Shown one piece after another: positions 52,354-61,313 of a stretch of DNA of 64,000 nucleotides; positions within the stretch are counted from its first letter, which is position 1; each line of letters starts with the position of its first letter. Position numbers and translations under genes: made by a program. Source of the DNA: Acidimangrovimonas sediminis (lineage in GTDB: Bacteria; Pseudomonadota; Alphaproteobacteria; Rhodobacterales; Rhodobacteraceae); NCBI RefSeq assembly GCF_002871005.1, contig NZ_PHSN01000013.1, positions 1-64,000 of the forward strand. Direction: 5' to 3'. Under the pieces are notes generated by a model. That model had not been told where the DNA came from. It ran no database searches and saw nothing but the letters and a program-made list of their open reading frames with translations.

Positions 52354-55135
52354 CGCCGGCCTGCACCCGATCCACAGACCGACGCCGGGCGCCCTGATCT
52401 GCCCGGCGTCGAGCATTTTCGATACGCCGGCGGTGATCGCCGCGCTCGACACTGCCGTCAGCGCGGTGCCGACCGACGATCCGATGGGGCGCCGCGCCAC
52501 CGCCGTCAGGACGCTGGCCGAGGCGCGCCGCACCGGGAACGCGGCGCTGGAGGAGGCCTACCGCGCCCACCCGCTGGCCGCGCGTGAGCTGATCGCGGGG
52601 CAGGCCTACCTGACCGATGGCCTTGTCACCGCGGCACTGCATGTCGCGATAACCCACCTGCATCCGCTGGCCAATCCGACCAAGGGCCAGCGCATCGCGG
52701 TGATCGCAGTCGGCGGCTACGGCCGGGCCGAGATGGCGCCGCATTCCGACATCGACCTTCTGTTCCTGATCCCCTCCAAGGTCACCGCCTGGGCCGAGAG
52801 CCTGGTGGAGTCGATGCTCTACATGCTGTGGGACCTGCGGCTGAAGGTGGGGCATTCGACCCGCACCGTCGCCGAATGCCTGCGCCAGGGCCGCGACGAC
52901 ATCACGATCCGCACTGCCCTGCTGGAACACCGCTTTCTCGATGGCGATGCGGCCCTGGCCGCGAAGCTCAAGGAAACGCTCTGGACCGATCTCTTTGCCG
53001 CCACCGGCCCCGAGTTCATCGAGGCCAAGCTGGCGGAGCGGGCCGAGCGGCACAAGCGCCAGGGCGGCCAGCGCTACATGCTGGAACCCAACGTGAAGGA
53101 GGGCAAGGGCGGCCTGCGCGACCTGCAGACGCTCTACTGGATCGGCAAGTACCTGCACCGGGTCGACCGCGCCGCCGAATTGGTGCAGATCGGCGTGCTG
53201 CGCCCCGAGGAATACGCGGCCTTCGCCCAGGCCGAGGCCTTCCTGTGGTGCGTGCGCTGCCACCTGCACTACCTCACCGGCCGCGCGATGGATCAGCTGA
53301 CCTTCGACCTGCAGGTCGAGGTGGCAGAGCGCATGGGATACCAGGATGCCGCCGGGCGCCGGGCGGTCGAGATCTTCATGCAGGATTACTTCCGCGAGGC
53401 GACCCGGGTGGGAGAGGTCACGCGCATCTTCCTCACCCAGCTCGAGGCCCAGCACGTCAAGACAGAACCGATGCTGGCGGGCCTTCTGCGCCGCAGGAAG
53501 AAGGTCCGCGCGGGGCTGGCGCTGCACCAGAACCGCCTCGACATCGCGGACGAGAAGGCATTCTTCGCGGATCCCCTGAACATCCTGCGGATCTTCGAGG
53601 AGGCGCTGCGCACCGGGCACCTGCTGCACCCTGACGCGATGCGGATGATCTCGGCCAATCTCGACCTGATCGACGAGACGATGCGCGAGGACAAGGAGGC
53701 CAACCGGATCTTCCTCGACCTCATGCTCAAGCACGGCAACCCCGAACGGTCGCTCAGGCGGATGAACGAGCTTGGGGTGCTGGGCGCCTTCATCCCCGAA
53801 TTCGAACGCATCATCGCGATGATGCAGTTCAACGTCTATCATCACTACACGGTGGACGAGCATACGATCCAGTGCATCTCGCACCTCGCCAAGATCGAGC
53901 GCGACGAGCTGATCGAGGAACTTCCGCTGTCGAGCCGGATCCTAAAGGACGGGGTGAACCGCAAGGTCCTTTACGTCGCACTGCTGCTGCATGACATCGG
54001 CAAGGGACGGCCCGAGGATCATTCGATCCTTGGCGCGCAGATCGCGCGGCGGGTGGCGCCGCGGCTGGGGCTGAATGCCGAGGATGCCGAGACGGTGGAA
54101 TGGCTGGTGCGAAACCACCTGCTGATGTCCGACATGGCGCAGAAGCGCGACATCTCGGACCCGCGCACCGTGCGTCAGTTCGCCAAGTTCGTGAAATCCA
54201 AGCGGCGGCTTGACCTGCTGACCGTGCTGACCGTCTGCGACATACGCGGCGTCGGGCCCAACACCTGGAACAACTGGAAGGCCATGCTGCTGCGCAAGCT
54301 CTACCGCGCGACGGCCGAGGTTCTGGAAACGGGCATGGAGGCGCTGAACCGCGAGAAGCGCGAGGCCGAGGCCAAGCGTCTGCTGCGCGAGGTGCTGACC
54401 GACTGGGACCGCAAGGCGCTGCGCACCGAGACCGGGCGCCACTACGGCCCCTACTGGCAGGGCCTCTCGACCGACACCCACGCGGTCTTTGCCGAGCTCC
54501 TGAAGGAGCTGCCGCCCGACGAGATCCGCATCGACCTGCATCTCGACGCCGATCACGACGCGACCCGGGCCTGCTTTGCCCTTGCCGACCATCCGGGCAT
54601 CTTCTCGCGGCTGGCCGGCGCGCTTGCGCTGGTCGGGGCCAACGTCGTGGACGCGCGCACCTACACCTCGAAGGACGGCTATGCCACCGCCGTGTTCTGG
54701 GTGCAGGACGCCGAGGGCCACCCCTACGAGGAGGCCCGCCTGCCCCGCCTCAAGCAGATGATCGGCAAGACGCTGAAGGGCGAGGTCCGCGCACGCGACG
54801 CGCTCAAGGACCGCGACAAGCTCAAGAAGCGCGAGCGTCAGTTCCGCTTCCCGACCTCGATCACCTTCGACAACGAGGGATCCGAGATCTACACGATCAT
54901 CGAGGTCGATACCCGCGACCGGCCGGGGCTGCTCTACGATCTGACCCGGACGCTTGCCAACAACAACATCTATATCGCGAGCGCGGTGATCGCGACCTAT
55001 GGCGCGCAGGTGGTCGACGCCTTCTACGTCAAGGACATGTTCGGCCTGAAGCTGCATGCGCGGACCAGACAGGACGCGCTGGAGCGCAAGCTGCGCATGG
55101 CGGTCATCGACGGTGCCGAAAGGGCGATCAGCTAA
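52313..55135 (+). CDS. glnD: [Protein-PII] uridylyltransferase
   Basis: 940-aa nitrogen sensor that uridylylates and deuridylylates PII proteins in response to glutamine. The nucleotidyltransferase motif VGGYGRAEMAPHSDIDLLFL lies about 133-152 with Asp146 and Asp148, the HD hydrolase motif LLLHDIGKG about 555-563, and two C-terminal ACT domains begin near residues 755 (DHPGIFSRLAG) and 865 (RDRPGLLYDLTR). The start is uncertain: TTG at 52313 (AGGTG upstream) lies inside the preceding lipoprotein gene. Followed by murJ. Confidence 0.95.
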   Translation: MTLPREALAAPGSDAGLHPIHRPTPGALICPASSIFDTPAVIAALDTAVSAVPTDDPMGRRATAVRTLAEARRTGNAALEEAYRAHPLAARELIAGQAYLTDGLVTAALHVAITHLHPLANPTKGQRIAVIAVGGYGRAEMAPHSDIDLLFLIPSKVTAWAESLVESMLYMLWDLRLKVGHSTRTVAECLRQGRDDITIRTALLEHRFLDGDAALAAKLKETLWTDLFAATGPEFIEAKLAERAERHKRQGGQRYMLEPNVKEGKGGLRDLQTLYWIGKYLHRVDRAAELVQIGVLRPEEYAAFAQAEAFLWCVRCHLHYLTGRAMDQLTFDLQVEVAERMGYQDAAGRRAVEIFMQDYFREATRVGEVTRIFLTQLEAQHVKTEPMLAGLLRRRKKVRAGLALHQNRLDIADEKAFFADPLNILRIFEEALRTGHLLHPDAMRMISANLDLIDETMREDKEANRIFLDLMLKHGNPERSLRRMNELGVLGAFIPEFERIIAMMQFNVYHHYTVDEHTIQCISHLAKIERDELIEELPLSSRILKDGVNRKVLYVALLLHDIGKGRPEDHSILGAQIARRVAPRLGLNAEDAETVEWLVRNHLLMSDMAQKRDISDPRTVRQFAKFVKSKRRLDLLTVLTVCDIRGVGPNTWNNWKAMLLRKLYRATAEVLETGMEALNREKREAEAKRLLREVLTDWDRKALRTETGRHYGPYWQGLSTDTHAVFAELLKELPPDEIRIDLHLDADHDATRACFALADHPGIFSRLAGALALVGANVVDARTYTSKDGYATAVFWVQDAEGHPYEEARLPRLKQMIGKTLKGEVRARDALKDRDKLKKRERQFRFPTSITFDNEGSEIYTIIEVDTRDRPGLLYDLTRTLANNNIYIASAVIATYGAQVVDAFYVKDMFGLKLHARTRQDALERKLRMAVIDGAERAIS

Positions 55136-55136
55136 G

Positions 55137-56678
55137 ATGCAACCAATACGTCTGGTCCGTGGCTTCGTCACCGTGGGGGGCTGGACGCTCGCCAGCCGGT
55201 TCCTGGGTTTCGCCCGCGATGTCATGATCGCGGCCTTCCTTGGCGCGGGCCCGGTGGCGCAGGCCTTCATCGTGGCCTTCGCCCTGCCCAACATGTTCCG
55301 CCGCTTCTTTGCCGAGGGCGCGTTCAACATGGCCTTCATCCCGATGTTCTCCAAGCGGCTCGAGGATGGCGACGGCGCGCGCGGCTTCGCCCGCGACGCG
55401 ATGTCCGGGCTGACCGCGGTGCTGATCGTCTTCACGCTGCTGGGGATGGCGCTGATGCCGTGGCTCGTGCTTGCCATGGCCTCGGGCTTTGCCGAGGATC
55501 AGCGCTTCGACCTGGCGGTGCTGTTCGGGCGCATCGCCTTTCCCTACATCCTTCTGGTGTCGCTGACCGCGCTGCTGTCGGGCGTGCTGAACGCCGTCGG
55601 GCGCTTCACCGCCGCCGCCGCCGCACCGGTCGTGCTCAACGTCGTGCTGATCGTGTTCATCATCGCCGCCGACCGTCTGCATTGGGACATGGGCCTGACC
55701 CTGACGTGGAGCGTGCCGGTCGCCGGGATCGGCCAGCTCGCCCTCGTCTGGATAGCCGCGGCGCGCGCGGGCTATGGCCTCGTGCCCCGCCGCCCGCGGC
55801 TGACGCCGGAAATGAAGCGCCTGGTGCGGATCGCGGGGCCTGCCCTGCTTGCCGGGGGGGTGGTGCAGATCAACCTCCTGGTGGGCCGCCAGGTCGCCAG
55901 CTACTTCGACCGGGCGGTTGCCTGGCTCTACAATGCCGACCGGCTTTACCAGTTGCCGCTGGGCGTGGTGGCGATCGCGATCGGGGTGGTGCTGCTGCCC
56001 GACCTGTCGCGCCGGCTGAAGGCCGGGGACGTGGCCGGCGGACGGGCCTCGTTCTCGCGCGCGACGGAATTCGCGCTGGCGATGACGGTGCCCGCCGCGG
56101 TGGCGCTGATCGTGATCCCGATGCCGCTGATCCAGGTGCTGTTCCAGCGCGGCGCCTTCACGCCGGCGGACGTCTCGCCCACCGCGCTGGCGGTGGCGGT
56201 CTATGGCGCGGGACTGCCGGCCTTCGTGATGCAGAAGGTGCTTCAGCCCCTGTTCTTCGCGCGTGAGGACACGCGGCGGCCGTTCTACTACGCCGTCGTG
56301 GCGATGGTGGTGAATGCCGCGGTCGCGGTGGGCCTTGCCCCCTTCGCGGGCTTCATAGCCGCCGCGATGGGCACCACGCTGGCAGGCTGGGCGATGGTGT
56401 GGCTGCTGATGGCGGGCGCCCGCGGCATGGGCCCCGCCGCCAGCTTCGACGAGAGGTTCCGCGCCCGCGCACCGCGCATCGTGCTGGCCTCGGGGGCGAT
56501 GGGCCTGTGCCTGTTCCTGGCCGAGATGGTGATGCGCGATCTCTTCGTGATGGCGGGGATCAAGTACCTCGCCCTGATCGCCCTGATCTGCGTGGGGGCG
56601 GTCAGCTACTTCGCCGCCGGCGCGGTGATCGGCGCCTTCAAGCTGGCCGACTTCCGCTCCGCCCTGCGGCGGGGCTGA
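55137..56678 (+). CDS. murJ: Lipid II flippase MurJ
   Basis: 513-aa, about 14 membrane segments; moves lipid II across the inner membrane for peptidoglycan synthesis. Conserved N-terminal RGFVTVGGWTLASRFLGFARDVMIAAFLGAGPVAQAFIVAFALPNMFRRFFAEGAFNMAFIP, and VQINLLVGRQVASYF and YQLPLGVVAIAIGVVLLPDLSR. The ATG at 55137 is one base after the glnD stop. A hairpin including the stop region separates it from the convergent rhomboid gene. Confidence 0.96.
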   Translation: MQPIRLVRGFVTVGGWTLASRFLGFARDVMIAAFLGAGPVAQAFIVAFALPNMFRRFFAEGAFNMAFIPMFSKRLEDGDGARGFARDAMSGLTAVLIVFTLLGMALMPWLVLAMASGFAEDQRFDLAVLFGRIAFPYILLVSLTALLSGVLNAVGRFTAAAAAPVVLNVVLIVFIIAADRLHWDMGLTLTWSVPVAGIGQLALVWIAAARAGYGLVPRRPRLTPEMKRLVRIAGPALLAGGVVQINLLVGRQVASYFDRAVAWLYNADRLYQLPLGVVAIAIGVVLLPDLSRRLKAGDVAGGRASFSRATEFALAMTVPAAVALIVIPMPLIQVLFQRGAFTPADVSPTALAVAVYGAGLPAFVMQKVLQPLFFAREDTRRPFYYAVVAMVVNAAVAVGLAPFAGFIAAAMGTTLAGWAMVWLLMAGARGMGPAASFDERFRARAPRIVLASGAMGLCLFLAEMVMRDLFVMAGIKYLALIALICVGAVSYFAAGAVIGAFKLADFRSALRRG

Positions 56679-56695
56679 GGCCCCGCCCGCCGCCC

Positions 56696-57394
56696 TCAGC
56701 GGCGGCGCAGCCGGTTCAGCGCCCGTTGCCAGCCTCCGGGCACCAGGACGAACGAGATCAGGAAGCCGGTGGCAAAGCCAGCAAGGTCGGCGATCCAGTC
56801 CTGCCCGGCGCCGAAGAACACGCCGAAGATCAGCTGGATCCCCATCAGCATCCCGATCAGCGAGAACGCCCCCCATTGCGACTGGCCCTGCGCGCCGAGG
56901 CGGGTCCAGAGCAGGAAGGTGAAGGCCCCGATCAGCCCGTAATCGGCCGGGTATCCCCCGATCAGCGGCATCGGCGACGCGGCGAAAAGCGGCGCGGCGA
57001 AACCATAGACGACGGCGGCCACGATGGCCGAGGCGAAGAACACCACGAGGACAGCCCAGGGGCGGAACACCTCGCCGACGAACTTGCCGAGCGCCAGCAG
57101 GAACACGGCGACAAAGATCGTGTGGGTGGGGCTTGCATGGACGAAGGGATAGGTCACGTAGCGCGCCATCGCCTCGAACGGGAACTGCCCGGCCGAGAGC
57201 ATTGCGTGCTGCAGCTGCGCGAAGAACGAGAAATCCTGGATCGCCTGAAGCCGCCAGCCCACGCCGTCGGGCCCGCCCGCCATGCCGCTGGCACCGAGGT
57301 CGACGACGACCTCCATCGCGGCGATCGGCAGCAGAAGCAGCCAGACCGACCAGGGGACCGGGTTGAACGGCGCGGCGTTATGATCGTGATGCAT
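56696..57394 (-). CDS. Rhomboid-family protein lacking catalytic residues
   Basis: 232-aa, six or seven membrane segments. Rhomboid features remain: [30 protein letters not shown] and the GLIGAF helix. The catalytic GxSG is replaced by GGYPAD before YGLIGAF (Ser position is Tyr148) and the catalytic His in the last helix is replaced ([11 protein letters not shown], Asp203). It is therefore probably a pseudo-rhomboid that binds rather than cleaves membrane proteins. The ATG at 57394 is preferred. It is divergent from trpS. Confidence 0.85.
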   Translation of the reverse strand: MHHDHNAAPFNPVPWSVWLLLLPIAAMEVVVDLGASGMAGGPDGVGWRLQAIQDFSFFAQLQHAMLSAGQFPFEAMARYVTYPFVHASPTHTIFVAVFLLALGKFVGEVFRPWAVLVVFFASAIVAAVVYGFAAPLFAASPMPLIGGYPADYGLIGAFTFLLWTRLGAQGQSQWGAFSLIGMLMGIQLIFGVFFGAGQDWIADLAGFATGFLISFVLVPGGWQRALNRLRRR

Positions 57395-57516
57395 GGGCTT
57401 CCCTGCTCTGTTGGCCGGGGTTCGTTCCCCCCTGCGCTTCTTTGGTGCGTGTGTTGACGCCTGTCGGCCCCGGAGATATGCGAAACGGGCGCAAAATTCC
57501 AGACGGAGATACACGA

Positions 57517-58566
57517 ATGACGGATGCGGTCCAGGCGCCCGGCGCCGAAAGCCGGTTCACGCCGCGGGTGTTCTCGGGGATCCAGCCCTCGGGCGGGCTG
57601 ACCCTTGGCAACTACCTCGGCGCGCTGAAGCGCTTCGTGGAGATGCAGGACGAGGGGACCGAGACGGTCTATTGCCTCGTCGATCTGCATGCGATCACCG
57701 TCTGGCAAGACCCTGACAAGCTGCGCCATCAGACGCGCGAGGCCGCGGCGGCCTTCATCGCGGCGGGGATCGACCCCACCCGCTCGATCCTCTTCAACCA
57801 GTCCCAGGTCTCGGCCCATGCCGAACTTGCCTGGATCTTCAACTGCATCACGCGGCTGGGCTGGATGAACCGGATGACCCAGTTCAAGGACAAGACCGCG
57901 GGGAAGAACGCCGAGAACTCGTCGCTGGGGCTTTATGCCTACCCGTCGCTGATGGCGGCGGACATCCTGCTTTACCACGCGACGCATGTCCCGGTGGGCG
58001 AGGACCAGAAGCAGCACGTGGAGCTGACCCGCGACATCGCGGCCAAGTTCAACCACGACTACAAGGTCGATTTCTTCCCGATCACCGAGCCGGTGATCGA
58101 AGGCGCCGCCACCCGGGTGATGAGCCTGCGCGACGGCACCAAGAAGATGTCCAAGTCCGATCCGTCGGACATGAGCCGGATCAACCTGACCGACGATGCC
58201 GACACCATCGCGCAAAAGCTGCGCAAGGCCCGGACCGACGCCGAACCCCTGCCGTCGGAGGCCGCGGGGCTGAAGGACCGGCCCGAGGCGCGCAACCTGG
58301 TCAACATCTTCTCGGCACTGTCGGGGCAGAGCGTGGACGCGGTGCTGCAGGAATTCGGCGGCCAGGGCTTCGGCGCGTTCAAGCCGGCGCTGGCCGAGCT
58401 GGCGGTGGCGAAACTCGCACCGATCTCGACCGAGATGACGCGGCTGATGGCCGACCCGGCCGAAATCGACCGCATCCTCGGCCAGGGCGCTGACCGTGCC
58501 GACGCCATCGCCCAGCCGATCCTGGCGAAGACGCTGGACATCGTGGGGATGATCCGGTCCCGCTGA
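57517..58566 (+). CDS. trpS: Tryptophanyl-tRNA synthetase
   Basis: 349-aa class I aminoacyl-tRNA synthetase. The HIGH-equivalent motif is [10 protein letters not shown] (26-35) and the KMSKS loop is at about 210-214 in [12 protein letters not shown]. Length is typical. The ATG at 57517 has GGAG eight bases upstream; longer upstream frames are not conserved. Followed by a palindrome shared with a convergent gene. Confidence 0.97.
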   Translation: MTDAVQAPGAESRFTPRVFSGIQPSGGLTLGNYLGALKRFVEMQDEGTETVYCLVDLHAITVWQDPDKLRHQTREAAAAFIAAGIDPTRSILFNQSQVSAHAELAWIFNCITRLGWMNRMTQFKDKTAGKNAENSSLGLYAYPSLMAADILLYHATHVPVGEDQKQHVELTRDIAAKFNHDYKVDFFPITEPVIEGAATRVMSLRDGTKKMSKSDPSDMSRINLTDDADTIAQKLRKARTDAEPLPSEAAGLKDRPEARNLVNIFSALSGQSVDAVLQEFGGQGFGAFKPALAELAVAKLAPISTEMTRLMADPAEIDRILGQGADRADAIAQPILAKTLDIVGMIRSR

Positions 58567-58586
58567 TCCCCCCGGGCGGTGCGTTC

Positions 58587-58612
58587 GTAGGGTGCGTTTG
58601 AACGCACCCTAC
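58587..58612. terminator. 12-bp palindrome between convergent genes
   Basis: GTAGGGTGCGTT (58587-58598) and AACGCACCCTAC (58601-58612) are exact complements separated by TG. It lies between the ends of trpS and the L,D-transpeptidase-like gene, probably a bidirectional terminator without a T-run. Confidence 0.65.
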
Positions 58613-58626
58613 CCCGGGCCCGGCGG

Positions 58627-59181
58627 TCAGAGCACCTTCACCGGCATGCCGATCCGCGCCAGCGGAAACAGCTCGGCTATATGGGCATTGCTGAGCGAGA
58701 TCCCCGTGCCGACCTGCGGCAGCTGCGCGCTTTCGCCCCGGCCGTGGATCCTGACGCCCTGCCAGTCGAGATAGAGCGCGTGACTGCCCAGCGGGTTGTC
58801 CGGCCCGGGTGGCACGATCCCCGCGCGGCCCGCGACGCTCCCGCCCGGGCCGCCGGCCGTGGCACCACCAGCACCCGCCGAGGGGCGCCAGGTCGGCCCC
58901 TCGACCTTGCGCACCACCTGCGCCACGCCCCGGCGCAGCGCACCGCCCCCGTCCGCCGCGATCGGGTAGAGCCGGTGCACCGCCCCCTCGGCCGTCCAGA
59001 AATGCAGCGCGCCGCCGCGGGTATCGGCCAGGATCGCCCCGTTGGCGAGCGAATCGAAATGGTCCTGCCAGTGCACCGGGCCCGTCACGGCCCCCGCCTT
59101 GTAAGGCGTCGCCAGTGCGGCGAAACCCGTCGCCACCATGCCGAGAAGCCCCCGGCGGCCGAACTTGCGTCTGCCTGTCAT
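58627..59181 (-). CDS. L,D-transpeptidase-like (YkuD) protein lacking the catalytic Cys
   Basis: 184-aa exported protein. A twin-arginine-like signal is seen (MTGRRKFGRRGLLGMVATGFAALATPYKAGA), then a YkuD-like domain (GAILADTRGGALHFWTAEGAVHRLYPI...NPLGSHALYLDWQGVRIHG...). The active-site region that should read SHGCIR before LSN reads VGTGIS, so the catalytic Cys and Arg are missing. It may bind peptidoglycan without crosslinking. The ATG at 59181 has AAAGGAG upstream. Confidence 0.82.
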   Translation of the reverse strand: MTGRRKFGRRGLLGMVATGFAALATPYKAGAVTGPVHWQDHFDSLANGAILADTRGGALHFWTAEGAVHRLYPIAADGGGALRRGVAQVVRKVEGPTWRPSAGAGGATAGGPGGSVAGRAGIVPPGPDNPLGSHALYLDWQGVRIHGRGESAQLPQVGTGISLSNAHIAELFPLARIGMPVKVL

Positions 59182-59651
59182 CACCCGCTCCTTTCGCTTC
59201 GGGTCAAGTTGCCGCACCAAGAAGTGGGGGTGCGCCCGATCCGTGCAAGTCACGCCCTCGCGCCGCATCGCGGCATGGGCGGGAGAGCGCCGGCCCTGCC
59301 CCCTGCATGCGCGGCGCACCGCCCGGATCGGCCCGGATCGGCCCGTCGCATGCCCCCCACATCCCTTTGCGCCGCCGCGATAAGGAATTGTCACGAAACG
59401 GAATCCATTCTGTCATCCCGGGGATTCCCGGCCACGCAAAGCTGGGGCCGGTCCGCCGCCAGACCTGCCGGCGAACCGCCTGTCCCCTCCGGCGGCGCCC
59501 GTTCCCCGCGTCCGCCGATTGCCCCCGGCCCGCTGCCAGTCAAGCCGCCGGGGGCGCTTTTTCCGCCTTGGCGCCACGGCGTCCGCGCGCTCTGGACCCC
59601 CGGCGCCTGCAGTGATTAACTCCGCCCGTTCGCGAGAGAGGGAGACACGCC
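59182..59651. other. 470-bp divergent intergenic region with terminator
   Basis: It lies upstream of ilvE on the plus strand and upstream of the L,D-transpeptidase-like gene on the minus strand. It contains a plus-strand intrinsic terminator (59521-59562) that does not belong to an obvious gene, and an AT-rich patch around 59383-59415 that could be a promoter (TTGTCA at about 59390). Confidence 0.55.
59521..59562 (+). terminator. Intrinsic terminator without an upstream gene
   Basis: GCCCCCGGC (59521-59529) pairs with GCCGGGGGC (59547-59555), followed by GCTTTTT. There is no plus-strand gene before it for several hundred bases; it may end a small RNA or act in the ilvE leader. Confidence 0.78.
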
Positions 59652-60530
59652 ATGGCCACCGGAGCCAATATCCGCACCTATTTCCAGGGCACCTGGCACG
59701 AGGGCGACGTCGCCGTGATGCGCGCGGGCGACCACGGCGCCTGGCTCGGCACCACCGTATTCGACGGCGCACGCATGTTCGAGGGCGTGACCCCCGACCT
59801 CGACCTCCACCTCGCCCGCATCAACCGCTCGGCCAGCGCGCTGAAGATCAAGCCGACCGTCGAGACCGGGAAGATGATCGAGATCGTCAAGGAAGGGCTC
59901 GCCCTCTACGCACCCGGCACGCCGGTCTATATCCGCCCGATGTACTGGGCGATCAACGGCGACGAAAGCGGCATCGTGCCGACCCAGGACGCAACCGGCT
60001 TCTGCATCTGCCTCGAGGAGATCCCGCTGGCCCCGGCCGACGCCTCGACGACGCTGACCACGACGAGCTTTCGCCGCCCCGTGATGGCCGACAACGTCAC
60101 CAACGCCAAGGCAGGCTGCCTTTACCCGAACAACGCCCGGATGCTGGCCGAGGCCCGCTCCAAGGGCTTCGGCAACGCGCTGGTGGCCGACGCGATGGGC
60201 AACGTCGCGGAAACCGCCTCGGCCAATGTCTTCATGGTGAAGGACGGGGAACTCTTCACCCCGATCGCCAACGGCACCTTCCTCGCCGGCATCACGCGGG
60301 CACGGCACATGGCGAACTTCCGCGCCGACGGCTACAAGGTGCACGAGGCGGTGCTGACCTTCGCCGACTTCCACGATGCGGATGAGGTCTTCCTGTCGGG
60401 CAACATGTCCAAGGTGACCCCGGTCACCCGCTTCGACGACACGGAATACGGGATCGGGCCGGTCACGCGCCATGCGCGCGCGCTCTACTGGGACTGGGCG
60501 CTGAGCGCGAAGGCCGCCGAACCGGCCTGA
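59652..60530 (+). CDS. ilvE: Branched-chain amino-acid aminotransferase
   Basis: 292-aa class IV PLP aminotransferase interconverting branched-chain amino and keto acids. Conserved features are HGAWLGTTVFDGARMFEG, the PLP lysine Lys153 in NVTNAKAGCLYPNNARM, and LVADAMGNVAETASANVFMVKDG. GGGAG lies eight bases before the ATG. It has a long leader that includes a terminator. Confidence 0.93.
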   Translation: MATGANIRTYFQGTWHEGDVAVMRAGDHGAWLGTTVFDGARMFEGVTPDLDLHLARINRSASALKIKPTVETGKMIEIVKEGLALYAPGTPVYIRPMYWAINGDESGIVPTQDATGFCICLEEIPLAPADASTTLTTTSFRRPVMADNVTNAKAGCLYPNNARMLAEARSKGFGNALVADAMGNVAETASANVFMVKDGELFTPIANGTFLAGITRARHMANFRADGYKVHEAVLTFADFHDADEVFLSGNMSKVTPVTRFDDTEYGIGPVTRHARALYWDWALSAKAAEPA

Positions 60531-60548
60531 TCCGCCGCGGGAACGCCC

Positions 60549-60606
60549 CCTCCTCGTGCGCCCCCGGCGCCTCGTCGTCCGACGAGCAGCAAAGCGCCCG
60601 AGGAGG
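60549..60606. other. Nested stem structure between ilvE and uspA
   Basis: CCTCCTCG (60549-60556) pairs with CGAGGAGG (60599-60606), extended inside by GCGC/GCGC after one mismatch. The loop contains another perfect hairpin, CTCGTCG-TC-CGACGAG (60571-60586). It could end ilvE transcription or be a structured RNA. Confidence 0.5.
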
Positions 60607-60708
60607 CATCCGCCCACCACCGGTCCGCCACGGGCCCACCAGGGGATCGACACTTGTCACGCGACCGGGCCTGCGCGATGATCGCGCGGTCCAAGGAGAG
60701 AGACCAGA

Positions 60709-61164
60709 ATGCGCAAGTTCCTCGTCGTGCTCGACGACAGCCGCGAGTGCCTCAACGCGATGCGTTTCGCGGCGCTCCGGGCCAACCACACCGGCGCAGG
60801 TGTCCAGATCCTGTCAATCATCCCGCCCGAGGAATTCCAGCACTGGCTCGGCGTGGGCGAAGTCATGCGCGCCGAGGCCCGCGAGCGGATAGAAGCGCAT
60901 TTCGAAGTCTTCGCCAAGTGGATGCGCACCAAGCAGGGCATAGAGCCCGAACTCGCGATCCGCGAGGGTGAGCCGGTGGGCGAGATCCTCGCCCAGATCA
61001 AGGACGATCCCGAGATCGGCGTCCTGGTGCTCGGCGCCGGCACCGACAAGAGCGGCCCGGGCAAGCTTGTCACCTCGCTCAGCCGGCAGGCCGGGTCCCT
61101 GCCGATCCCGATCACCATCGTGCCCGGCGAGATGTCCAAGGAACGGCTCGAGGCGATCACCTGA
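60709..61164 (+). CDS. Universal stress protein UspA family
   Basis: 151-aa Rossmann-like Usp domain. The N-terminal MRKFLVVLDDSRECLNAMRFAALRA and the C-terminal ATP-site region VLVLGAGTDKSGPGKLVTSL with IPITIVPG are typical. It is a cytosolic regulator in stress survival. AAGGAGAG lies before the ATG. Confidence 0.92.
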   Translation: MRKFLVVLDDSRECLNAMRFAALRANHTGAGVQILSIIPPEEFQHWLGVGEVMRAEARERIEAHFEVFAKWMRTKQGIEPELAIREGEPVGEILAQIKDDPEIGVLVLGAGTDKSGPGKLVTSLSRQAGSLPIPITIVPGEMSKERLEAIT

Positions 61165-61313
61165 CGCCCGCTGCCACCCGCCCTTGCGGCGCGCGGGCCC
61201 CGCGCCCGCCATGCCTCGTCTCCCCTCTCCGTCGCCCGACCTCTCCGTCGCACGGGCCCTTGACCTCGGCTTGCCGCGGGCCATCCTTCGTCCGGGCGAC
61301 AGAAGGAACAGAG

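Noticed and set aside
52292-53884. 530-codon minus-strand open frame
   Set aside because: It is antisense to the conserved N-terminal half of glnD.
55128-56876. 582-codon minus-strand frame, His/Arg/Gln-rich
   Set aside because: Antisense to murJ and partly the out-of-frame end of the rhomboid gene; no recognisable domain.
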